Assembly (NCBI GenBank): GCA_036937835.1
Contig: CM072879.1
Span: forward strand, 9,784,001 to 9,848,000
From: Pampus argenteus
Taxonomy: Eukaryota > Chordata > Actinopteri > Scombriformes > Stromateidae
Reading direction: 5' to 3'
DNA: 64,000 bases
Of the stretch, positions 14,201 through 25,500 are shown one piece after another (position 1 is the stretch's first letter; each line of letters begins with the position of its first letter). Both the position numbers and the translations under genes were made by a program. Below the pieces are notes generated by a model. It was given only the letters and a program-made list of their open reading frames with translations, did no database searches and was not told the DNA's origin.

Positions 14201-15748
14201 ACAAAAATAACAGTTAGGAATCTGAAAGTGGAAATTGTACCAACTGCAGATGGAAATTATTCATGTGGTGGGGTGGTCCATTGTGTTCTCTAACCTAATT
14301 ATAAGTGGATCTTATTACACATAGTCTGTTCAAGTGATATTATCTTTTCAGTTGGTTATTTGGCTCATGAATTACCCATCCACCCTTAGATAAACACACA
14401 CCTCATCTATTCTGGTATACACTTGACTCTTTGTCTAAAATGTACATAGAGTAACCCTGCACAGTTTGTGTGACTCACATGCTTTTGTATTTGTGCATCA
14501 TGCAGCCATAAGGCTGCCATACGTTGTCCCCCAGGTAACGTCCTCTGGACAGCAGCCATTCACACGAGTCTCCGCCTAGTAAGACCAAACAGAAAAAAAC
14601 TAAAACTGTTTTCACTCATAGTATCTATGTGACTATGGCTGAAACCTGCTGTCTATAGTACCCTGACTTTTCATTCAGCGGTGTCAAAGGACTTGAACAC
14701 AATACAGGGCTCTGCTTGGGGCCGCAGTACAAAATGAAGCCATCAGCAAATTTAGCTCAACCATAAATCTTCTCCAGCTATTCATTTGTGTGCAAAATGA
14801 ATAGACCCATCTGCAACTGAATCAATCAATACAAACTGGCAAACATGAAGGGTCTGCAGGCTGGCCGGGAGACGTGGGCATTTAGTGTCATTGGCAGCCA
14901 GAGCAGCTGCTCTCTGTGTGTACACAGAGGTCTCTGGTTCCTATCCCCTCTCATGAACAAAGTCCACTCTATGCGACCCAGCTGGGAGGTGGGTGGATAT
15001 GCCATGGTCATATTTATTTATATTACAACTCTGGGCTTTGTGTGAGCGCTGGCATTGTCAGCAACATGAGTAACGTTAAGTTACCTGAAAAATAAGGGAA
15101 TTAGTTATCTTCTAACTTCTCAAAGAGCTGGAATAGGAATCAGGCTGCTATAATGAATTACTGTTCAAAACCACTAAAGCTGGTCGGTGTAACTCACGCA
15201 CACCACGTATTTAACACATGTTATTGACATGACTGAATAGTAACAGTACTAGTGATTTAATTAGGGGTTGCTATAAATCTTCAATTAGCGATATTAACCT
15301 ACACACGGCTTCCCAAACAGAAACCAAGCGTGTGCTGCCAGCAGCATGTAAACACATTTAAATGCGGTGTTAGCTTTACCCAACTAGCCAGTGTGACAAA
15401 GCCGATTTAAGTTCATGCTGCTACCGGTGTCGGTAATTGAATCTTATGCTACCATATGCTTTATGTACGTCTCACCGTTTTAAAAGCAGCACCGGTTAAC
15501 GGCAGTGTAGCCCACCAGCAACGAGAAGCCACTCGCGGACACAAACAGCGAGCTAACGTTAGCGTTTCACCGGGGCTGCATCAACACTGACTTTAACAAA
15601 CGGGAGACCACTTACCTCCATAATACCGCGAAGCTGTGTGAAATACGGTGAGCAAAATAACGAGCACTAGCGATATTAATTTGGCATTTTTAATAGTAAA
15701 ATGTTGATTTATTTCGCGTTTGCCCAGGCTATAGGCCAGGACCGCCAT
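8268..15748 (-). CDS. casd1: sialic acid (N-acetylneuraminate) 9-O-acetyltransferase CASD1
   Basis: Golgi multi-pass enzyme that transfers acetyl from acetyl-CoA to sialic acid. Exons in transcript order: 15748-15616, 14575-14479, 14193-14073, 13698-13654, 13559-13497, 13400-13356, 13242-13119, 12664-12450, 12353-11934, 11656-11567, 11450-11331, 11221-11065, 10626-10547, 10130-10029, 9907-9767, 9479-9402, 8912-8820, 8537-8268. They total 2394 nt (797 codons plus stop). The start MAVLAYSLGKREIN matches the vertebrate N-terminus. A signal-anchor follows at about residues 18-40. The luminal SGNH domain has GDSRIRQLF with Ser94, and DGLHLP with Asp270/His273, the expected catalytic triad. From exon 12353-11934 onward come many hydrophobic helices of the acyltransferase-type membrane domain. 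All junctions are GT-AG and phase-consistent. Complete and apparently functional. Confidence 0.96.
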
Positions 15749-16010
15749 CTTTGCTCCTCCATGACAACAAGCCGCTGTGCGGTCTAGCGCCGACGCTCCT
15801 CCCGGTGCACCATCTGCAGACTCTGCTGCATGCGCCGCCGCCGCCGCCTCCTCCTCCATCACCGGTAGGCAGGTGCAGTTTAAAATAAGAGTGTCTCAAA
15901 TACAGTCCTGTAGGATATATTGTTGGGTTACAGTCAAATTTCGTGCTTTCAGAAGTAAAAACAAACAACAACAAACTCTTCTATCTTGCAGGAGAAATGA
16001 AGGCTGAATG
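15749..16010 (-). promoter_or_regulatory. casd1: casd1 5' end and probable CpG-rich promoter
   Basis: GC- and CpG-richer sequence than its surroundings, with GCC/TCC repeats at about 15831-15860, just upstream of the casd1 start. The frame stays open to an ATG at 15862, so this is either 5' UTR or a 38-residue N-terminal extension rich in Ala and Glu. No TATA box seen. The transcription start cannot be placed. Confidence 0.45.
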
Positions 16011-16074
16011 TACTTACACTTGAGTTTGAAGAAGGTGAGTGATAGGTGTGACTCTGTTTAGCCTATCAAATATT

Positions 16075-16270
16075 GCCAGTGCCTTTTGTGATCTGCTTCA
16101 TCACTACAGGGGTCATTACTGGAAAACTAAGTCCAAGTTGTACAAAATGCAGCAGCCAGACTTTTAAAGACAAACCAAGAAAAGAGAGACTATATTACTC
16201 CTGTTGTAATGTAAGGTTGATGATTAAAGCAGCCTTTTTCTATTCAGAAACGACCTGCTACTTGTAAATT
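16075..16270 (+). mobile_element. L2-type LINE reverse-transcriptase fragment
   Basis: About 200 bp. One frame from about 16129 reads VQVVQNAAARLLKTNQEKRD followed by YITPV. This resembles the C-terminal part of reverse transcriptases from fish L2-like LINEs (form LQLVQNAAARLL...HITPVL). A short, isolated dead copy just upstream of casd1. Confidence 0.75.
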
Positions 16271-18150
16271 CAGTATCTTCGTAGTGTAATTAAGTGTAAG
16301 TGTAAGCAAGTAAGTTGAAAACTTTTTTTTTTATCGTGAAGCTTTCTTATAATCTTTATTTATTGATTTATTTTATATAGCTATTTATTTTTGGATCTTT
16401 GTTTTAATGATAGTGCCTATATGTGGAGGTGTGTGTCTGGCATTATATTCTATCTTGTGTTTGCATCTCTGCCTTGCAAACAAACACAAGTAATTGCTTG
16501 TTTTGTGTTCTATATAAATAACTTTTTTTTTTATTACTATGTTACCAAAATCTTTCATCTAATTAATTCATAAAACATTTCAGGCTTTGTATGAATGAAT
16601 TTAGAGGCAGTTCCCCTTTTCTGGCAATACAGTTAAATACTCATCATATGTCAGCGTTTTGGAGAAATGAAAAATGTTTGCACATATCTCCACTACAATC
16701 TTTGGATTGCCTCTAGAATATGTGCATATTGTAGAAATAACCACCAAAATCAAGATGTGTTCAGTCAGCAAATTAATATTTATGTATTAGAGTTTAGTTT
16801 AATTTAGTTTAATTATTTTTTTTATTTGATATTACATTTAATTTGATTAAAATTTTAACATTAAAAAAAAACCTTAATTTAAATGTAACGTATCTATGTA
16901 ACGTGCACAGGCGATTTCATAAGTAAATTTTTTGTTTTATTTTTTTTATTTGTAATGTTTTTGCTGATTTAATATGATGCAGTAATTTAATATGATATAC
17001 TTGATTTAATAATTTTGTACAATTTATTTACATTTGATTGATTACATGACTTTTATTGAATGTGCATTTGAATCTAAATGTATTTATGTATTATGTCATT
17101 TTTTTAGTTAAAGTTTTTATTTTAATGTAATTTATAATTTGAAATTCAATCAAAATTCAATTTTATTACATTTTTAGCAAAGAGTTATTATTAATTTGTG
17201 TAATCTGCGTGTGGGGTGGACTGTGCTCTGTGTTTTGTGCTGTGTGATGTGTGTGTGTGTGTGTGTCTTAGTTGGGCTCTGAATAGACTTTCACCTAATC
17301 CTCAAACACAACATATCTTTATGAGGTCTACCACTTCACTCAGTGCTCTGTCACATTATTTACACACCCTTAATTCTCTGTAAACAGATTGCGTGCCTTT
17401 AGCTGCTTGACTTATATTTCTTCACCTGGGTGTGACCGAAAAAATCTATTTACTATGCTATTTTCAGGCGACTTCAACAAAACATAATTACAGTGTGTGT
17501 TTGTACCCTGATGTTTGTACCATTGGATGTCCAATCTGTGGTTCCAATAGTATTGGTTCTAGGCATAAAAGATTGAAGGCCCACAGATCCTAGATGCATC
17601 TTGCAGTGACTTGAACACACACTGGACTGATTGATTCTTTTCATAATGCCCAATTTTACAGTCCTCAAGTCTGTATTTATGGTACCTTAAATTATATTGC
17701 ATATTCCAGTTCCTTCAACACACTAAACTCATGCTAATTCTTATCCTCTGACAAAGTGACAAACATATATTGTCTACACGAATGCCATGTTCCCAGAGCT
17801 AACATTTGTGTGCATGCATCACTGCAATTCAAGCCTTGATCCAAATCACAGAAATTTATTTGGATGCAAAAGCTGTAATATGCAAGGAAAAGCAACATCG
17901 AAGGATGCATATTTACAAGAAACAATGCACGTTAGTAATCACACATTGGCATGGACAGTGTAAACAGGAATTTACTTTACATTAAAATTGGATGTACTGT
18001 TGAAAAGCAAGAAGAGGGGCAAATGTAAATCAGGACATGGTGATCAATCAGTGGTGATATGTGAATCATCAACCAAACTAGAACCAAAATACAGTGACAC
18101 ACTTTTAATGGTGTCAATAAAACATGAAAGTACTTAAGTCACTGAGTAGT
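16271..18150. other. AT-rich spacer between casd1 and col1a2
   Basis: No gene seen. Strongly AT-rich from about 16.78 to 17.18 kb, with repeated TTTAATTT-like words, then a (GT)n tract at 17249-17266. The short ORFs have no recognisable similarity. Confidence 0.6.
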
Positions 18151-18164
18151 GTGTTTTGGAACAT

Positions 18165-19073
18165 TGGACATGCTTTATTTCAGAACTTTTCACAATTTAT
18201 TTAAACATCTCACATATACAAAATAGGTACAATAGACTTTGTGGTGTCACTTTTTGAGAGAGAGAGAGGCCGCCTAAGAACCATTCAGAATTGGATGAAA
18301 TATGTGCTGTCAGTATGAACACTGTGTGGGATTTGAAAAGTAAAAAGCCTGAACAAAAAAAAACAAAAAACAAAACAAAATAAACGAGAAAAAAAAAAAA
18401 ACCTTCTAGACAAACAAAAAAAAGAACAAAACAAAACAAAAACCAGACATCAGGTTTAGGAACATTCCACCTGCTTAAAGTGGGGAAGTATCAAGGGACG
18501 TATGCAGGACTCCTCAAACGTCAATACAAAGTAATACAGTAAAAAGTGGTTTGCTCCACAGCTGCATATTAGCACCATATGTCTCTGCTTCAAGTAACTG
18601 AGCACCTTTCCGATACAGGACAAAGCTTGAAGCATTAGAAGTCTTAACATCTCGGTTGTGGACCCAGGTTTTGTCAATAGTATTTTCTTTAAGTACAGGC
18701 ATGAGGTAGTTTAAACCTTATTTTCATGGAAATTGTGGTTTTAAACCTCCTCTTTGGAAGATATACAAAGACCACAAAGTGATGCATACTTTCAGCGTTT
18801 TTATTACACTTCTTTTATTTTTTACAAAAGGATGACATGATGTCCCACAACAAGGTGTTTTCCCGCGTCCCTTTGGGTTGCTGTATTAATTTGCATTGCA
18901 CAAACGCTCCGTTCAGTCCGTTCAGTCCTCTCCGATAGTTGCCCATCTTAAGCAAGTGGATGTGCAGAGAGAAATCAGCATTCGGTATAAAAAAAACAAC
19001 ACAGAAAGGAGGGCAGAGATTTCTTTTTTCGTTCTTTCTCTCTTTTTTTGGTGTTAATTTAACATGAGTCTAT
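18165..19073 (-). other. col1a2: col1a2 3' UTR with alternative poly(A) signals
   Basis: Follows the col1a2 stop. Minus-strand AATAAA hexamers at 18814-18819, 18800-18805, 18196-18201 and 18174-18179 suggest a short (about 0.27 kb) and a long (about 0.9 kb) 3' UTR. The long form contains a U-rich stretch at 18350-18445. Alternative poly(A) use is known for mammalian COL1A2; here it is inferred from the hexamers. Confidence 0.6.
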
Positions 19074-20392
19074 TTATTTGAAACAGACTGGGCCAATGTC
19101 CAAACCAAACTCCTGATCAGCTCCACCAATGTCCAAAGGTGCAATGTCGAGGATGGGCAGGCGAGATGGTTTATTTGTTCTGTACTCAATCACTGTCTTG
19201 CTCCATTCACCAGTGTGTCTCTGCAGGGGTAGATGAAGAGAAAGGAGAGACCAAATATCATAATAGTGCACTGTAGCAAAGCAATACACATCACACAGCT
19301 GTGAGACAAAAATGAGATCTGTCTGATGACACTAAATTTTCAGCAGTTAATTTACCAATGACAGTGCATATCGCTTAACATTACAGTAAATGTGCCAGAT
19401 AAAAGGCTATCGCTCTGATGTCTGTTGTCTTTTTCATGAGGGAGAATGAAACTGAGGCAATGAAGCTAACATAAAAATGACCAAAGAGCTACTCACAGTG
19501 CAGCCATCCTCCAGCACGGAGAAGGTGAAGCGGCTGTTGCCCTCGGCCCTCAGCTCCACATCGTTGGAGCCCTGGAGCACCACAGCCTTCTTCAGGTTGC
19601 CGCTCTCACCATCCATGTAGGCAACGCTGTTCTTGCAGTGGTAGGTGATGTTCTGGCTAGCCTGGTTGGACAGCAGGCGCATGAAGGCCAACTGGGTGGC
19701 CATACTCTGGGGGCTGAGGGTCTCATCGTTGTAGGTAAACTGCAGGGAGGAAACAACAGACGTTACTATTTTAGTTTTATATACACAGGTGTATAACAAC
19801 CCCTTTTATTTAAAATGAAGTCAAATGTGACTCCTGTCTGTAGTCGCTCACCTCAGTACCACCGTTGATGGTCTCTCCGAACCAGACGTGCTTCTTGCCC
19901 TCGGTGCTTCTGAACCAGTTCTTGGGGGCGATGCTCTCAGGGTGAGCGTAGATGCAAGTCTCACGGGTGGTGAAGTCGCAGAAGACCTTGATGGCATCAT
20001 TGGTGCATCCCTGGTTGGGGTCAATCCAGTAGAATCCTAAAAGGAAGAAAGAAAAGAGGGTCAAAACAAAAGAATACAGAGAATATAGCTCTTACCACAT
20101 GTAGGGGCATATTTGTCCCACTGTGCCATCAGATGAATTTCAACTTACCACTGCTCCATTCAGGGTGGCTGAGTCTGATGTCACGGCAGGTGCGGGCAGG
20201 GTTCTTCCTGGATCCCTCAGGCATGAGCAGGTTATCGAGCTGAGTGTTGAGGGACTTGATGGTGGCATCAACTTCATAGTCCTTGGCTCTCAGGGCGGGC
20301 TGATCAGCTCTGTACTCATCATATCCAGAAACACCATATCCGCCACCGGAAACACCGGGAGGTCCAGGTAGACCGGGAGGTCCAGGAGGACC
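19074..20392 (-). other. col1a2: col1a2 C-telopeptide and C-propeptide exons
   Basis: Four exons. The first (20392-20149) ends the helix (GPPGPPGLPGPPGVS), then encodes the C-telopeptide and the probable procollagen C-proteinase site YRA/DQP. The remaining three encode the trimer-forming C-propeptide, with DPNQGCTNDAIKVFCDF (calcium-binding and cysteine region), the N-glycosylation site ASQNITYHC, and the final EYRTNKPSRLPILDIAPLD block. Lengths of 244, 185, 243 and 147 nt keep frame. Confidence 0.95.
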
Positions 20393-22513
20393 CTGAGATG
20401 GATAAGAGAGAGGATTAATATGCAGATCACAGTTGCAGTTGATGGAAGAGGCAACTGAGCTAAACTGTTTGATACAATGTACTTACAGCAGGTCCAACAT
20501 ATCCAGGGGGTCCACGAGCACCAGGAGAGCCAATAGTACCATGACCGCCAGCTCTACCATCCTTACCAGCGGGTCCGTGGGGTCCAGCAGGGCCCTGAAG
20601 AGGAGATAATCAAATATATTGTATCATACATACAGTATGTATGTGAATAACTGCAAATTACAATATGCCCTGCTTGTGGCGCATTAGTGATTCAACAGAG
20701 GAAATTTAGATTCAAATATAGTACGTGTTCTGTGACATTAGGATCGGCCGTGCATGAGTGTAGTTGATTGTATTACAATGGAAAATCCCTCCTCTGTTTA
20801 TATTATATAACTCTGCCCTGCTGACCTTAAATCGATTCTCCTAATATAAGTTTTGGATAGGGGATACAATGGCTTTACTAGGGCCTCTACCCTAACCACT
20901 AGTGTATTATGGGTAAATAAGATTCCACTTACTCTAGGTCCAGAAGGTCCGTTAAGACCAGCAGGTCCAGTGTCACCGGAGGGTCCCTGAGAGGAGAGAA
21001 ACCGCATCAATAAGTGCCAGCGTTAATAATATTTTGCAAATACAACATGTGCAAACCCTGAGATGCATTTGGATTCCATGTAATGGTGTTGTAGTTGGTC
21101 GTAGCTGTATGTTATGTGTGCATCATGGTGGTAGGCCATCACTCACAGAAGGTCCAGGCATTCCCTGCAGACCAGGATGTCCACGCAGACCCTTCATGCC
21201 TCTCTCTCCCTTGTCTCCAGCACCTCCCTTCTCACCACGGACTCCAGCAGGTCCCTAGATTACACACAAACACACATGCACATTGTCAGTACCATCATAT
21301 TGCTTGTACGGGATAGAGTTTTCATGCACTGGTGAAAGCATTTTGTGGTAGTTAACAGTGTGCCATGTGCTATTGATATGACTGCACTACTTACAGCAGC
21401 GCCTCTAGCTCCAGCAGCTCCAACAGGTCCAGAGGGACCTGTGGCGCCCTAGGGATGAAGAAAGATGAGTATTAAACAAAGACTGAAATGAGCAAATGTA
21501 AATTAGCAATGTTGTGTATCTCGTTGCTATTTGTCAATGCCAATATCAGTAATGAAAATGGGCTGCTGTTGATACTTACAGCCTCTCCACGGTTTCCAGG
21601 TCTGCCAGAAGCTCCAGAGGGTCCAGCATGTCCAGGGGCTCCTGAAAGTCCCATGGCACCAGCGGATCCAGGCTCACCACGGTCTCCCTAAGCATGGTAG
21701 GAATGGGTACATGCAGGTCAGAGCAGAGTATATATTAGAATATTCTATGTATAAATCTGCTTTAAGGTGTAAGAGTGGACATTACCTTGAATCCAGGGGC
21801 ACCAGGACGGCCAGGGGGTCCGTCGTTACCAGTGTTACCCTGTGGATGGCAAAGAATACTGCAGTTCACATTTGTGTCATAGATTTATATCAGGGTCAAG
21901 TCAAGTTGTTGTTAGTCTTTGAGGAATTTTAAACTGAGAAATTATACTTTGTACAGAAAGTGCTTCTCCTCAATAGGATATTTTATTTTCACACCTGATC
22001 ACAGTTTACCACTTTATATTTGCATGGTAAGTCTTTACCTCACGTCCAGGCTCTCCAGGGACTCCGGTCATACCAGGACTGCCAATGTTACCAGAGGGAC
22101 CACGAGGTCCAGGGGGACCTGCAGGTCCAACTCTACCAGACTCTCCCTGATAGAATAAAGAGAAAATAGCTCGGTCAAACAAGGTAAAGGTGCATGTGTT
22201 AATACAAACCAGCCAACCAAACAGGCACGTGATCGTAAACATATAGACTGTTTGATAAAATGTAACTGTCAATACACATATGGGATAATTCAAATGATTC
22301 TATTGGTTCAAATTATTGAAAAACACTTGTATAATAAAGATTTGAGGTGGTCATAGTACAGGTGAATCCTTTAAGTGTAATATCAGTATTCATTGGTACT
22401 TACCAAAGCACCAGCACCTCCAGGTGTACCACGATCTCCCCTAGGTCCAGGCAGACCACTACTTCCCTGAAGTCCCACACTACCAGAGACTCCAGGAGCA
22501 CCAGAAGGACCCT

Positions 22514-22550
<37 letters not shown>

Positions 22551-25500
22551 AATGAGTTGACGTTGGAGATCAATGGGTCTATATGAGCACAATACAGATG
22601 TAAGCTCAGTTGATTGTATGAATTGTTATTAGATTAGATTGTACAATTTCTGGAAATAAAAGAGTGGGATATAACTTACTTCGGCACCACCCTCTCCAGA
22701 GGGTCCTTTATCTCCAGGGAGACCAGGTGGTCCAATCAAACCCTGCTCTCCAGTGGGACCAGAGGGGCCTGGATCACCACGGAGACCACGGGGACCATCC
22801 TTACCAGCGTGACCAGCAGGGCCAGGGGGTCCGACAATACCCTGAGAGGGGAGGAGGGAGTGGGTTAATGTCAGATGTATGTATGTGTTTGTGTGTTTGG
22901 TTAAGTGAGGTGAGAAGGTACAAAGTTTAAGTAGAATGGTGATGGTTATTGTAATTCAGTGTACCCAATGTGTGTTGTGTGTTAATCATTTCAAATTTAA
23001 AATCAATACTCACAGCGGGACCAGCAGCACCAACTCTGCCAGCAGCTCCAGGGAAACCAGTCAGACCCTGTCATCAAAAGCAAACAGTCAAAGGGTTACT
23101 GAGCTGTCATCAAGAATGTGTGGTGTGTATGTGTGAGGGCATCGGAGATAAGATAAGGGTTTTTCCTTCATTTTGCAAACAGCAAAAAAATAAATAAAGA
23201 ACCACATTTTTTTTTTAAAGAAAATGTGTCTTTATAGTGCTTGTTGTGGAAAACAGATTAAAACGTAATATAGTCCTTTGAGTTTCTCATTTTCAATAAG
23301 GCCTGGAGAGCTTTTAAGTATGTGTCTCGTACAGTACAGTACTTATAGATGTCATCAGTAATGAATTATTAGTTTATGTTTAAATACTCACAGCAGGACC
23401 ATTGTCTCCACGGCCACCAGCAGGTCCAGCAAGGCCGGTAGGACCCTAGATAAACAGAAGAAAATCTCATCAGAACTTCTAAACAACACCAAACAATCCC
23501 TGTGTTATTCCAAATGGTTTTAACATTGCTATAAGCTAGAGAAGAAAATACTCTTACTATATTCTTCTGATTCTATTTAAAACCTGTCTGATATCTGATC
23601 CACTTTCTGCTGCAGGAAAAAGTGCATTTATTCAGTGTGAATGATACTAACAGCAAGTCCAGACTGTCCAGCGGGTCCAGCAGGGCCAGCGGGTCCAACT
23701 TCTCCCTTTCCTCCACCAGGTCCACGCTCTCCTCTTGCACCGGTCTGACCATCAGCACCCTGTAGGTAAGAGGAGCAATGGGGCTAGGTCAACATCTGGG
23801 CAATCATATGTGTTTATGTACAGTGTTTGTGTGTTGATTTGAGCTTAAGTGATATCCTGCAGCTTGCAAGTTATGTGTATGGTATATTATATTGCAGGGT
23901 GATCGGCTGCTGGCTTACAGGGGGTCCAGTGAATCCGGCAGCTCCAGCAGGTCCAACCTCTCCACGCTCTCCCTGTGGACAACAAGCAGTTGCTCAGAAA
24001 CAGGCTGATTTATAAGCCATAAAAGCATGGTAATGTTGTGTTTAGCAACTCAATGGATATGCATGTCCACAGATCATTTAGGGTGAATGTAGTACAGAAG
24101 CTGATATCCGTTAATAGGAGGAAATCAAACTACAGCTACTTACAGAAGATCCACGGGGTCCAGCGGGGCCGGCGGGTCCGAAGGAGCCGCTCTCACCCTA
24201 GAGAAGAGAAGTGAAGAGGGTCAGCAGTGCAGATATGTTTATGTGCATGGGAGACACCTTTTGTCAACATCAGCATTGTATGAAATGTACTGATTCCATA
24301 AGATATTACAGCAAGGGTATCTTAACTGCTTCAAATTGCAGGAAAAGGGATAAAATATTTTAACGTATATCAAAGTTGTCCATTTGTTTGCTGCATTTAT
24401 TAATATGTTAGTTACTCATTTAAATTATGTTGTAGGTGAGGACATTGATGTAATATAAAACGGCCATCAGGAGGCAGTGTTGAGGTTCTAGATTAATGTT
24501 CTCCAAAACATTAAGTTGGGGTAATTGCTATTTCTGCTGCAGAGGATTGAAAAGTATAGAGACAATATGGAGAGTCAATTTGTGGCAATAATGTGATCTC
24601 AAACATCATGTATTGATGGTTTTCTATTGGGTACATATATGGTCATTGGTATGGGAGTCACTTTGCCATCTTGATGAATAACATTGGTGGCAGCCGTTTT
24701 TAAATTGCAATAAAGTTCTGTGATTTTTGTTTGTTTGTGTCACAGTGTCATCCTAAACACCTTAATTCTGGTGGTGTCTGTCATATCATCTACGTACCTT
24801 ATCACCATTGGCTCCAGTAGGTCCAGGGGGTCCACTGGGACCAGGCATTCCCTAGAAAAAGAGACAAGAGGATGCTAAGACCAAGAGTCTGGTTGTTGTA
24901 CTCCTAGAATGAATAATATCAAGAGGAGATTTAAACTTACACGGGCACCATCTCTACCAGAATTGCCATCGGGTCCTCTGTGTCCAGCCTCTCCCTAAAC
25001 AAGAGGGTAAATAGATTTTCATTAAGAGTTGTGTTACAGCAGTAGCAACTTTGTTAAAACTTGACATATTGTTACTTTTAGAGACAGACTCCTGCCAGTC
25101 TTATGGATGATGGTTTTTCCACACATACCTTCTCTCCCTTTCCTCCAGGAGCACCAGCTGCTCCACGTTCACCAGGCATGCCACCAGGTCCCTGGTGTCC
25201 GGGAGCACCAAGGTTTCCAGCAACACCAGGCTCTCCCTGGAAACAGAAAAAGCAAGGCATGGTTCGTTTTTTGCTGTCAAACACATATTCTTCTAAAACA
25301 CTACTGTACCTATTGATCTAGCACTCACTTACTGTGTATGTTACCAATCCTTTTTGTAGAATACAATATCTGAGGCACCAAATAATGTATATAGACTTGA
25401 TTAAGAAATGGTCAACTTCTACAGATAACATTTTCTGTCTATATGTCTATATAATCTTTGCTTATAGGTTTTCCCCAGCCACCTTACCTTGCCACCATCA

